From Aurelia coerulea (Eukaryota > Cnidaria > Scyphozoa > Semaeostomeae > Ulmaridae), in the NCBI GenBank assembly GCA_039566865.1, contig CM076960.1, positions 17,528,501-17,592,500 of the forward strand: a DNA stretch of 64,000 bases, read 5' to 3'. Positions 1-10,759 of the stretch are shown piece after piece (the first letter of the stretch is position 1; each line of letters opens with the position of its first letter). The notes below the pieces were generated by a model, which was not told the origin of the DNA, did not search any database, and was given only the letters and a program-made list of their open reading frames with translations. The position numbers and the translations under genes are program-made.

Positions 1-31
1 GACGAAGAGCCCGAGGAGCGCACTGTGATTG
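1..31 (+). CDS. Possible penultimate exon fragment of the left-edge gene
   Basis: The first 31 bases could be the end of an exon: ATTG is followed by GTAGAA, a usable splice donor at 32-33. Reading from base 3 gives nine open codons and two leftover bases, which is the phase the acceptor at 320/321 needs. The join would make a Trp codon followed by the YGNEIYKH stretch. Reading from base 1 is also open, up to TAA at 40-42, but has the wrong phase. The stretch is too short to settle and no homology is recognised. Confidence 0.25.
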
Positions 32-320
32 GTAGAATTTAACTGAACACATGCAAAACTAGAATTCAAATTTCACAACGAGGCTGCCTGCTGTGAGACT
101 TCAGGTTCAGCTCTGGAATTGAGCAAGTCATCAGTCTGCTTATATTAGAGCTGGCTATCTTTTTAAATCTACGGTTAAGTGATCACATGAAATATCACGT
201 GAAACTAGCAAAGTCGCTGTACTTACATGAGCACATTACCTTTAATAAGTCTTTTTGTGCATTATCTGGTAGATAATGAATATCTGAAATTTTAAACTCA
301 CCTCTTTCCCATTCTTGCAG

Positions 321-492
321 GTATGGAAACGAGATTTACAAACACGCAGAACATTGGATGAACAATCGAATGAATTCTGGTTGGGATGAGTATCTTCCCG
401 GGTCTTTCAACAAATGTGAGATTCCAGGGCATCATGGATGTCTGGATCAATACGAGGCTGATGGTAGCATACAATTTGAAGAGACAGAATAG
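321..492 (+). CDS. Terminal coding exon of an unidentified gene (plus strand)
   Basis: A pyrimidine-rich tract ending in TTCTTGCAG lies directly before 321, a strong splice acceptor. One base completes a split codon, then 56 open codons follow (YGNEIYKHAEHW at the start, IQFEETE at the end) up to TAG at 490-492. The peptide is hydrophilic and rich in Trp, His and acidic residues, including WMNNRMNSGWDEYLPG. Two cysteines flank a PGHHG turn. I do not recognise the family. The gene runs into the window from the left and is convergent with the RNA-binding-protein gene. The stop codon overlaps the left TA of a MITE. A possible polyadenylation signal AATAAA is at 1068-1073. Reality of the exon is fairly sure; function is unknown. 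Confidence 0.6.
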
Positions 493-612
493 ACTAACTA
501 CTTCAGTCCCAATGTCCGCTTCATTCATTGAATTGGATGAAGGCACTACGCTTAAGTAGTTGTAGCGTCCATCAGTCTATCAATAGCGATAACTACGCAC
601 GTGTAATCAGTC
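492..612. mobile_element. TA-flanked MITE of the GACTGATTA family, in the stop codon
   Basis: About 121 bp between TA (490-491) and TA (613-614). The ends are GACTAACTAC and GTAATCAGTC, inverted versions of the family end GACTGATTAC. The interior carries the family blocks AGTCCCA and CAATAGCGATAACTACG. Fuller copies are at 29607-29718 and 40356-40490. The TA duplication fits a Tc1/mariner-type insertion. It sits exactly in the TAG stop of the preceding exon. Confidence 0.6.
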
Positions 613-614
613 TA

Positions 615-2836
615 GAGACACAATTGCTGGAAAATAAGAGAGAAAAGTGCTGATTAGAAGCTCGTCCCTTTTTGAAGTCAATGAATTAATCGCCATCACA
701 TGACTTTATCATACTGAAATGCGATGACAATATTTTTGTTATCCATTGGCGCTGGAACTTTCTCTAATAAGATGTCACATGAGATTTGCGATAACGTAAA
801 ATTTCTCATGGAAAACACTTTAATTGTTTTTATTAGCGAGCATTTTCATATGACATTTAATTTGTGACAGACTGTGGATCATACCAAAAATTGCGCGACT
901 TTTTACCACCGTGCCGACTTTATATCATGCTCTCGTGCTGGAGAAACGAAAATAGACAAGCGTGAAAGCCATCCACTCGCTCAAATTCTATAACTTTGTC
1001 AGAACACTGCTTCACTATTGAGTTAGGACAAAACATTCGCAATCTGCAAAGGTCTGGGAAGAGCATTAATAAAATCCTTTTCAATAAGCAAGTCACATCA
1101 TAAAATTAATTAAGGGTAGCCAAAAAAGGAAAACATTTTCGAATTTAGGTAGCAGTTGACCTCAGGGTAGCTTACTCCTTCATCCATTGTTGCTACAAGA
1201 GGAAATTTCCACTTCCAAGAGAAAAACATACGAGGATTTGTTTTTCGCACTTTCTTGAGTTTTTAATCAAAGTGGAGTGGCAAATGTGCTATGGTCGTAA
1301 ACATTCAGATGAATTGCAAACGCTGCCTTAATTACGGGAAATCTATCCCCTAAAACGTTAAAATTTGCATATTTGCATGATTTTCAGCAAGGTTGTGGCT
1401 TTGATTGAAGATAGAGCGAACAGGAGGAGTTTGCTGGTTACCTTGAAACGATCAGAAGGTGTTAGAGTCTGGCCTCATTGAAACAAAATAATAGCTACTC
1501 CTCACAAAGGATAATCCCCTCTCTGGGATCAGCAATTGATCAAAAATCAGCATTCAACAAAACTGATTCTACGAGTCAATAAACATATCCAATAAACAAT
1601 AGCCCTGCCAGTCAAACTGTGGCTTATCAATAGCAGCCGTCAATCAAAAACAGGTATTCCACCCTGTATGCTGGACATGCATTACTTCAAGCTGAATCCA
1701 AATACCATGAATTAACTGATCACATGGCTGTCCTCGTGACCAATGTTTTTAATCTGCAGGATTATTTTCAATCAATTCGTCCACTTGCAAATTAAATTCT
1801 GTCGTGTGAAATTGAACGAAGTTAGATTTCTGAATTCTTATAGCTTTAATAGCTATCTAATCTCTGAAGAAGATAACTTACTTTTTGGGAGTTGTCAAGT
1901 AAGATCGATCTCCGGCCACGATGACTTTCTCGTGCGTTTCATTGATTGCTTTTCTAGCTGTCTGTGCGAGTCTGTTGACCGTGGACATTATCCAGTGGCG
2001 CAGTTGCAAGTTGATGGGACAAGCCAATGAGAATGCACACTTCCATACGATGCCATGAAAAACACTGCAAGAAAGTCAAGAGTTTTCAGTTATAGATGGC
2101 GCTAAAGAATGATTGGTTTTGCTACACAAAGCACTTGATTTGCATGCAACTTCACCTTCGAGCAAGAGCACTTTGCAAATGAACTGTTACACCATTTTGT
2201 ATGTAAACAAGCTCCATACTTGGTGTTCTCATTACATTTGTCACACTTTGTAAGATGTAAATACCGCAAAAATGATTGTATATTGCAAAATCGAATTTTC
2301 AGTATGAACACTCTTTAAACTGTTGCAAAAACACTTGGCATTTTTAAACGGATTCCACAGACAGAGATCTTACTGTATTGCAGTGCAAGTGTCCCAAAAA
2401 CGTATACACACCTAAAAAATCACCAACATTCGATTGCCTTGCCGACCACTAATCTTTCTGCTTGCCCCGTTTTAGTGATAAGAAACATAGTTGTTTTGAA
2501 AGGGTATCTAATGACATCCTGGATACCATATTTCGAGAGAAGCCCTAAAAGATACATAATCAATGCTTCTCAATTAATTTTCGATTTTCCCCCCAACAGT
2601 CCTATCTAAAATGATACAGTGCAATCTGTTTTATATTTACGATAAGCCTACTAATATAGAAACACAACTGTTCATAAAATGTTTTGATTAAAAATCATCA
2701 CTTCAATCAAGACAAAAATCAACGGAAAGAATTTCTGTACATGTTTGTGTCTGCAAAACAAAGCAAGCCTTAGAGCCACACAAGCAAAGCAGAGCAAACT
2801 CTTAAAACAATGCAGCATTGTTAATTCAAAGCTATC
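615..2836. other. Intergenic DNA with decayed repeat fragments
   Basis: No gene was recognised. Around 770-872 is a decayed hairpin repeat (GATGTCACATGAGATTTGCG with a distant inverted partner CATATGACATTTAATTTGTG) related to 8734-8844 and 21836-21950. A candidate AATAAA is at 1068-1073. At 2388-2425 is a GTGTCCCAAAAA...AAAATCACC end similar to the left end of the mariner-like MITE at 23539. Open frames here are short and without recognisable domains. Confidence 0.4.
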
Positions 2837-2840
2837 TTAA

Positions 2841-3186
2841 AGGGGCTGGATAAGAAACTGTCGAGGAAATTTGTGATTTGGCTGTTTTTTGACAAGCTAC
2901 TTTATTGCGACTATTCAACGAAAATTCAAAATAAATGTCTCCTCTTGTAGATCTGCCTTTGTACTTTCTTCTGATACAAATGAAAGCTCCATATGTTTTG
3001 GGATTGCTGCGATATAAATGGATTTCCAACAAGTATTTTCGTTGATCTTTCACCCAAAGACAAGCCTGTGTCTAGATAAGGATCTTTCCTTTTGAATTTA
3101 GCTAATTAAAAAGAATTTCTCCTTTCAAAGTGCGATATTTGATGCACAAACCATGGATTTGTTTACGTATTTCTTATCCAGCACCC
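2841..3186. mobile_element. TTAA-flanked MITE, divergent copy
   Basis: The ends AGGGGCTGGATAAGAAA and TTTCTTATCCAGCACCC are inverted repeats, flanked by TTAA at 2837-2840 and 3187-3190. Interior blocks resemble the copies at 9616, 22844 and 32214 (GATATAAATGGATTTCCAAC). TTAA target sites are typical of piggyBac- and Kolobok-type transposons. There is no transposase, so the element is non-autonomous. Confidence 0.6.
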
Positions 3187-3640
3187 TTAAAGATGAAATG
3201 TATCTTTAAAAAAAATTTAAAAAGATGCAGAAAGATAATTTCAAAATTGGAAATTAATTTGTTGATTTTACCAATGTTTATACTTCCTTTGGGACACCTG
3301 TTATTGGATGCAGAAGAAGGTAAAAAGTTTGCGTGTTTAACTAGCATGGAGAAACAAATTTGCAGCATGTAAATTTTAAAATGACTTCTTTGTAAACAAG
3401 CTTGCGGTGTCTTCATTTCATTGCGTCCTACCAAGAAATGCACAAAAGAATTTGGGCAACAAATACAGAGTGCGCCAAAATGAACTTGGCAATTTAGAAA
3501 ATTTGATCAATGTTTTTGTTGTTTTCAATGTTTTGAAAACGAAAATTTTAAGAAACCCACCTATAGCTCTGAAGCCTAAAAACAAAAAAATTGCAAAAAA
3601 TCCCAGAATCTAATTCAGGATCTTTGCTAAAGATTGAGTC

Positions 3641-3871
3641 ATGAATGTTCAAAATCAGTCCAGTGTACGGTTTCTCATGGACTGCCAAAAGTACATAGCT
3701 TATTTTAGTGCACCTGGTAGTTTTACGGGACTTGCAATATGTACCATGGGAAAGCAGAGTCCTTACAATCAGGCTTTACAATTTACTGCTGCAATAAATC
3801 GTAAAGAGGGATTATTAGGAACTTGCTTGCACATGGAAACATTGCCAAGTCTTGTAAAAGTATCAAATTAG
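3641..3871 (+). other. Unassigned 76-codon open frame
   Basis: ATG-started open frame (MNVQNQSSVRFLMDCQ at the start, ending LPSLVKVSN). The composition looks more protein-like than neighbouring noise ORFs, but there is no recognised domain, splice context or homologue. It lies just left of a fold-back half copy, so it may be transposon-derived or chance. Confidence 0.15.
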
Positions 3872-3879
3872 ATGTCATT

Positions 3880-4215
3880 GGATGAACAAGGGCAGATTTG
3901 GTAAGACAATAGCATGAGTTGCTTTTTATTGACACAGCAATTCAAAGCAATTAACGATCACAGACAAAGGAAATTCTCTCAACCGATAATTCAAAACAAA
4001 CAAAGCCGCAAAAGTTGCCCCAAAACCCAGGTAGCTTGCTCGCTTGTTGTGCATTCCAGAAATTGTTTTTGAGAGAAAACATGAGCATAGGTCGAAAGAA
4101 GAAGAATATATCTACACATGCCAGATTTTACAGCAAAAAACCCGAAGTTCCTTCAAAGCCATTTAAATAAGAGAAAACTGTATAGAGATTTACACCAACC
4201 TTTTTAAAGATTTAA
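3880..4215. mobile_element. Half copy of the AACAAGGG fold-back element with a MITE-end fragment
   Basis: From GAACAAGGGCAGATTTGG onward the sequence follows one arm of the fold-back elements at 19698-20317 and 28278-29409: AGCATGAGTTGC, ACAGACAAAGGAAATTC, AAAGCCGCAAAAGTTGCC, GCATTCCAGAAATTG, CGAAAGAAGAAG, then ATATCTACA. The opposite arm is missing. From about 4150 a decayed right end of the 525-bp MITE family follows (TTTACACCAACCTTTTTAAA, then GATTTAAGCC). Confidence 0.5.
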
Positions 4216-4675
4216 GCCAAATGTTTGTTTGGATATAAACTCATGTGATTGGACTCCAATAATTTGAAGCATAAACATTTCATGGCTAGCAACGAATAAA
4301 CATTAATAGGAGCTGGTGCAGTTCAGAAAAGTGTGTCTATATAGCAAGCAAAGCATATTATCGATTGTAAAAAAAATTTCAACCACCTTGTTCATTTAAA
4401 GATTGTCATCCAAAATAAACTAAATATAGATCATAAATATTGTGAATTGATAAATATATTGCAAAATACCATTTTAGTCAAAACAGCACAATGTTTGAAA
4501 AAATTCTGCTCATTGAATTTCAAAGCAAAATGTTGGAAACTGCAACTAAATAGTAAATGCAACTAAATAGTAAATTTCAACTGACTGAAATTAGCCACTC
4601 TGTTTTGCTGAAATTACGAGAAATCTTCTCAACAAGGCTCCTTCAAAAATTATGCTCATTACTCAAATGCTCATG

Positions 4676-4979
4676 CCTGTACAAAAATACAAGGCTAAAC
4701 TTGGCCTTGTACAGGCCAAGTTTTAAGCCTTGTAGGGGGGATCATGACCTTGTTATGACGTTGTACTAACCTTGGAGGAAATTTACAAGGCTATCAGTAA
4801 GATTCCAAGCTGCAACCAGTCTAACAAAAGGTTTCCACACGGCTTCTACAAGGCTAATTAGCATTTTTCAAGCCATTTACAAGGTTACAGCAAGGCTATT
4901 TCAGGCTATAACAAGGTTACAAGGCCATAACTACAAGGCTTGTACATGGCTATTACATGGCCTTGCATTTTCGTACAGG
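4676..4979. mobile_element. MITE rich in ACAAGGCT motifs
   Basis: Inverted ends CCTGTACAAAAATACAAGG and CCTTGCATTTTCGTACAGG bound about 300 bp in which the motif ACAAGGCT/ACAAGGTT recurs many times. The target-site duplication is not clear. No coding capacity. Confidence 0.5.
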
Positions 4980-5386
4980 TGCTTGTTAATGAGGTCTGCC
5001 TATTTTTCAAAATCCATAGCACAAACAGTATTGGATGAATTTGAGTCAAATTCCACTTAAAAGCTACAGGACTGCACTAACTACATTTTCTGATTGTTGT
5101 CACGTTGCAATGAGCACTTAAAATATAAGGAAATGCGACTCACGGTTGAACTGGCCTTGAATGCAGTCTGGGGCACAGTGCAATTAGACAAATTCAGTTT
5201 ATAGGAGCAATTCTGTTTGCACGCACTTCAGATCCTGTGATTCCAGACTGCATTCTATGCTGTTTGCAAAGAACATATTCTCCGTGCAGTCTTTAAGAAA
5301 ACAATAGAACATTTTGTTCTTCTATTTCATCTATGCATTTCTCCGCCCAAGAAACAAAGAATGCAGTCTGGATGCAACCTATTTAG

Positions 5387-5641
5387 AGAGCTCTTCCTTA
5401 ATCAATCAATCTTACATACACATGTTAAGTTTTTTTTCTTTGTCGTAATAGTGTTTTCTCTTTAGTAAGTATTGTAATATTTTGTAAAGCAGCAGTTCTA
5501 TTGTAATTAGGTTAAGTTTATCTGTATTATTCAGAGTAGTGTATTCCATTTAGTTACGTATGGTATCTTGTGAATTAGTAGTTGTATAGTAATTATGTAG
5601 AAATCTATGTGGGATTGATTGATTAATAAATAAAACTGAAA
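5387..5641 (+). mobile_element. LINE-like 3' tail, copy 1
   Basis: Runs from GAGAGCTCTTCCTTAATCAA to ...GATTGATTAATAAATAAAAC then TGAAAC. Two related T-rich, non-coding tails ending in CTGAA repeats are at 15457-15664 and 21957-22140. The pattern of a shared 3' untranslated end with a short tandem tail is typical of CR1/L2-type LINEs. No reverse transcriptase frame is attached here. Confidence 0.4.
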
Positions 5642-6998
5642 CATATGTGCTTCAGACCTTGACTGAGGCAACTCTTTATTCTTCCCCAGGAAGGTAAGTA
5701 AGGGTAATTTTCGCTGAGATTTTGGATATGCAAGAAGAGTGCTCTCAATCATCTGTTTTGAAACTCTTTTATTGTTTTTCTAAGGGTGTGCAAGTGAGTG
5801 TAGTACCACAACTTTCCATACAGGATTCTTTTCATAAATTTTCATTCAAGATATATTGTTAAGAAATTTGTGCCGTGCGAAAGGCATTTCTCAAGAGGTT
5901 TACTAAATCTGCTAATTTTGTAGCCATCTCTCATCTGCCAACAGCATTTGTATTCAAAGTTGCAAACAGTTTCATTATTCCTCTGGTCTGATTCTGATTG
6001 AATTCAACTCAAATGGGCCTACGCTACGCTGCGCTAGGCGTTAGTTGGGGCCTACAGCAGGAAATGCATCACTCACCACTGCAGGTGCTGCTGCATAATA
6101 GCCATAAAAACCTCGTTATCTTTGTTTGTGTTTCAATTCTCGTTGTAGCATCACAAATGAAACAAGCAGAATTTAAAGCCTCAAAGCAAGAATTTCATAC
6201 ATTGAAAGGGTTTTTACCTGCATAAAACTTCAGCAACTAGCAGCATCACCAGCGAGCAGCAACTTGTTCCATGGCAGACATCTTGAAATTTGAAAAGAAA
6301 GGGCGCGAAGGGAACAGCCTCGTTTTGGTTGAATTTTCTGACTTGGCCCCAGTCTTCTTGACTCCTGCATTGAACAGAAGACAGCGCAGCTAATAGACAC
6401 CAAATCATGATTCGTCAGCGAAATGGACCAATCACACAAACTGGAAAAAATCATAGCCTGACATGTTTAGGCCCATCTTATCTTGCCTGCGTTTACCATT
6501 TGGAAATTTCAATTTTGCAGGATTTTTTTTCATAAAATTAGATACACAATAGTATTTAAGGGAGCTGATCAAAAATAAGCCACTTGGACACATTTGATTT
6601 TTCTGAGCACTTCGAAGCAGAAAAGTTGAAAACAATGTTGTAGATATTGTAAGAAAGACAAAAGTATAATGAAAGTTCAAGAGCTGATTGCACTAAAGAT
6701 GGTGTCAGAGAATTTGTTTACCATGCTCACAGCTCATGCCTTTGGATCACAAAGAATTTCGATTGATGTGATTGGTCGATCTACCATAACACGCAAAGGA
6801 TCATGGTAACATTTCCCTGAAGCATTTCATCGCAGCAGCGTTCATTGAAGCTCCGTTCTTGAAGGGGTCTTCCAGTCTATTGTCTTGCTTGTTTGTTTGT
6901 TTGTTTGTTTGTTTTTCGACCTAAAAACTCTCAAGTAGACTTCAAATGAGTGCCAGTTATCGTTCATTAAAAGAAGACAATCGCAGCTCGCCAATAGT
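5642..6998. other. Intergenic DNA, nothing coding recognised
   Basis: No gene or full repeat was recognised. The one clear feature is a simple (TTTG)n run at 6888-6914. The opposing open frames at 6214-6454 have no domain and no splice signals that I could link to a neighbour. Confidence 0.4.
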
Positions 6999-7000
6999 TA

Positions 7001-7454
7001 CAGTAAGAACCCGCAAAATAGAAACCAGTTTTTCTAAAACACCTTGTTTAATTTCTTAATAAAAGGTCATTAATCTGGAAACAGGCTGAAAGGTTTCTTA
7101 CCACATGGTTAAGAAACCTTCAGAAACCGTAAAAAACCTTAAACCTTTAAGAAACCTTAAATCTTTAAAGAAGACCCAGAGCAAACATTATCGAAGATAT
7201 GTTCTTGTTACCTAGCATTCTCTCTAAATTTACTCAACCATAGCATACATGCCAAGTATATATATGGAAATGCTTTTAGATAAAATCTCTAAAATATGTT
7301 TGGCACCTGATTTAATAAAAATTTCTTTGGGATCCTCTTCTAAGAAACCTTCCCCAAAACCGACTGAGAAAAACCTTATACGAGGGTGCAATTTTTCAAA
7401 AAAATCAGCCTGAGGTTTCTTATAAAGAGGTTTCTATTTTGCGGGTTCTTACTG
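7001..7454. mobile_element. TA-flanked MITE with CAGTAAGAACCCGC ends
   Basis: Inverted ends CAGTAAGAACCCGCAAAATA and TATTTTGCGGGTTCTTACTG are essentially perfect over about 27 bp, flanked by TA at 6999-7000 and 7455-7456. The interior holds repeated GAAACCTT blocks and no coding frame. This is a typical non-autonomous Tc1/mariner-type element. Confidence 0.7.
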
Positions 7455-7496
7455 TATAAGAACGGCCATGCAATCAGTTCAAATTTCAAATACAGT

Positions 7497-7680
7497 CATC
7501 TTACCTGGGATCAGAGAATTCTTTCAGTATTTCTTCAAAAATACGAAAAATAAAGCAAAAGAAAGCAAAAAGAGAGGGAAGGGTGAGGAAGGAAAAATCC
7601 TTCCTTCTCCTTCTTTTTTCCTTTATTGTTTTATGTTTTCATTTGTCAACAAATACTGAAAAATACTCTGATCCAGGAAA
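7497..7680. repeat. Fold-back hairpin repeat
   Basis: The left part (CCTGGGATCAGAGAATTC, TTTCAGTATTTCTTC) is inverted at the right (CAAATACTGAAAAATACTCT, then GATCCAGG). At the centre GGAAGGAAAAATCCTTCC folds on itself. No target duplication was determined. Confidence 0.55.
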
Positions 7681-8733
7681 ACATTCATCTGTGTTCCTGA
7701 ACAAACCAATTTAGTGAACAGTTTCTCAATCACACAAAAATAACAAAATTTGAAACAATGCCTGGCTAACTCGATAATTCATTCAAATATTCCTTAAATT
7801 CATAGCACTGTAGCTACAAAGCAGCTTGAAACTTTATACTAAACTAAAACAGCAAAACAAAGTCAAGTTTCACAACAAGGAAATACTAAATACGTAATAA
7901 CTAATTTTTAGAAAAATGCAAGGAGGAGGCAACGATTCTCTCGCAGCATTCAAGAGTTCATCACATGATAGGATCCTATAGGATCCTGTTTCTACTGATG
8001 GCTAGGCCTAAATTGACGTAGCCTTGCTAACGATAAAAGCGAGGACAGATACAGTGGGTAAAAGTTTATCTGCGGAGAAATTTTCCCCAGAAAATAACAG
8101 TTTCGTTTCTAAAGTAAATTCTCACACTAAGTCAGATCTTTGCATGCAATTCCTACATTGTATTCTACAATTTTTGCGTTTTTTTCCGCGACTTAGTACT
8201 GTCAGGTTCTCCACTTGTTTGTAGTCTAAGCCTGAAACATTTTTTCCTACAAAAACTACTGCAAGTAAACAGACGTAACTTTTCACTGATGGATCATTTC
8301 CTTGCGAGTTTCAGAACCTCATTCTTGCTTAGGGGGGTAACTTTCAACCATTGTGCACTAAGCTTGGACTTCATAGACGTTTCAAAGTACCTCCGTCCGT
8401 TCATAAATTGGACAAAAAAGTTTGAGCCAGTAATTCAGGTCAATATATATATGCGTTATTAAAGTTTAATTTGCTGCTGTGGTACTGCTGCAGAAAGTCT
8501 ATGAAGTCGGCAGCAAAGTATTTTACATAATTACGATAGAAGACCTCGCATAGCATTTATAGTGCAGTGGAACAACATGTAGATAATACTGCTGCCTGAG
8601 GAGTTTTCTCCATACATCCGACGATATCATATGAAATGCATTCTTTCTTTGAGATTATGCACGAATATAAAAACCTACTTAACGAAAAATATCTGGAAAC
8701 ATCGCAAAAATAGCCCCTTAAAAGGCTATAGTC

Positions 8734-8844
8734 TGTCTCAAATTAGATGCCACCTGCAAATGCCCGCGAATAATAACGAGAGAAGTGTTTTGCAAAGAAA
8801 TTTTGCGTTATCGCACATCTCAGGCGATATCTAATTTGAGACCT
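8734..8844. repeat. Hairpin MITE with GTCTCAAATTAGAT ends
   Basis: GTCTCAAATTAGATG and CATCTAATTTGAGAC-type ends are inverted around about 110 bp containing TTGCGTTATCGCACATCTCA. Related hairpins lie at 21836-21950 (GTCTCAAATTAGATGTCA) and, decayed, near 770-872. Confidence 0.5.
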
Positions 8845-9611
8845 TAATTCAAGCATGATGTTTTGTAGCCTAATTCGTGCTCCCCTCTAGTCTGCGGGCA
8901 GGCTAGCTCCCCTCGCGCTCCTCGAGTTTGCACGCAGGCTAGGTGTTTGCTAAAACTGGGCTAGGATTGGGTCGAATAGTTAAAATTTCCTTGATCTCGT
9001 TCATAACTTTGATGGGCCTAAAGGCCTTGACACATAATCTGGTTTAACCCTAGTGCATCATGGTCGAAAGCCTCTCACATACTAAATCCTACAAAAACTA
9101 AAATGTTGACCGATAAAAATACGATGACAATAATGATAACAATACTGGTAATAAAGAAAAAGTACACCTGACAGTAGTAAGAAGTATAATATTCCAGTTT
9201 TTATTATCCAAGGCTGTTGAACCACAGCAAGAGAAAAAAGTGAAACAATTCACCGTGTACTTAGAGAAATATCTAATTTTACGACTATGTATTATAATTG
9301 TAGCGATGAAATATATTTGTGAATAGAAGGATACACAAGACCTTTCATGTGGCATACGTCTGAGGCAGTTGGCACGTTGATTTAAAGAGTTGAAACATTC
9401 AATGACAAGCTTCCTTAACGCCATGATATATGGATAAATGCTCTGCTGTACCTAGCCAAGGACTAGGCCTGGAGCTAAAAATCGCATTTTGATCTGAAAA
9501 CATTGAACAGCAGCCTTATAATTTGTGATTGCGAAACCTTCCTATCCATAAGTTACCATTTGAAGTCAATTTTAGGAGCCAGTTTGGCATTTCATCAAAC
9601 AACCTAACAAC
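8845..9611. other. Intergenic DNA, no gene recognised
   Basis: A GC-rich stretch near 8880-8945 contains an imperfect repeat of CTCCCCTCGCGCTCCTCGAG next to GCAGGCTAG, probably a MITE end. A 108-codon minus-strand frame at 9098-9424 has no recognisable domain. I regard it as chance. Confidence 0.35.
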
Positions 9612-9615
9612 TTAA

Positions 9616-9930
9616 AGGGGCTCCGTCGTCAAAATGTAAACAAAGCGATGATTATTGCAGTTTTGTTGAAAGGTGATATCACACAGGATTTTCGTATTTT
9701 TTCAAAATGAAAGTTGCTGTTTGGGCATTAATCATTGTACTTCACTTAGGAACAAACCAAACATTCATATCTTCTACGATTGCTCGGATGTAAGTGGATT
9801 TTTGACGGTCACTCTTTGGTGGCTTGGGTGAAGCCACCAAACAAACTGAAGAGAACAATGGATGAAAAATGGATAATCGGCAACACGTGCGAGTTTATGG
9901 ATTTGTTTACTGTTTGACGACGGAGCCCCT
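9616..9930. mobile_element. TTAA-flanked MITE, best-preserved copy
   Basis: Ends AGGGGCTCCGTCGTCAAA and TTTGACGACGGAGCCCCT are perfect inverted repeats, flanked by TTAA at 9612-9615 and 9931-9934. Length is 315 bp. Interior blocks such as GGTGATATCACACAGGATTT are shared with 32214-32480 and, more loosely, with 22844-23156. No transposase. Confidence 0.75.
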
Positions 9931-10610
9931 TTAAATTCACGGAAATTCTCGAAACAATCCGTCTGTTTAGGCATTTAGATTTCCTGATAAACAGAACCGA
10001 GAGAAATAAATGTCACCAGACTCTACATGCTTCTTTTCATAGTATGCTTCAAAACGAGCAAGCAATCAAAAGAGTCAGATGTGCAAATTTTTGAAGCAAT
10101 CGTAAAGACAAGCAAGACTTGAGAAAACAATTTGGGCCTTGATCAACCTGCCAAAAAAGGAATTCGAAAGTCAGTCTTATAATAATTTTTTGGTTCTCTT
10201 TATCGTGATGAATAAATTGCAGTATTCCCTATTATGACATTATGCTATGAAAAAGGTAATTTCACATCCTTTCTACAGTAATTCTAAGTTGAAACATTTT
10301 ATCATTGTATCAAACCTTGCAGAAAATTGCTGACATCACCTCTTGGTATACCAGCATGAAAGGACTTTCTCCATAAAAATCAACTACAACTCTACTATAA
10401 TATACGACTTTATTGTCTGTGAAAACTCTCTGAAGTCTTTAAGGTCCAAAATTCTAAAAAATATCTCAAAAATGCTGAATGCAGTAGCTCTAAACCTACG
10501 ACGTAAAATTCTAAAGAAAACTCTCTTTATTATACAAAATATCGTAACCGTCTCGCAGCTATGTATCTTGTGATAAAACCTACAGATTTGCAAGTGGTTT
10601 TATGAGAATT

Positions 10611-10755
10611 GAAGACCAGTTATTGGTCACTGACGGACATGAAAAGGTACGACGAAGACCGGTCATCGGTCACTGTTTATGGAAACTGAAGACCAGTTAT
10701 CGGTCACTGACGGGCATAAAGTGGTACAACGATAACCGATAATTGGTCACTGACA
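10611..10755. repeat. Degenerate tandem repeat (GAAGACCAGTTATCGGTCAC)
   Basis: Four variants of a ~35-42 bp unit: GAAGACCAGTTATTGGTCAC, GAAGACCGGTCATCGGTCAC, GAAGACCAGTTATCGGTCAC and GATAACCGATAATTGGTCAC. Each contains ACCGNT...CGGT near-palindromes. The unit is irregular and non-coding. Confidence 0.6.
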
Positions 10756-10759
10756 GGAA

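Noticed and set aside
298..546. 82-codon minus-strand open frame
   Set aside because: It is the antisense shadow of the spliced plus-strand exon 321-492 and runs on into the MITE.
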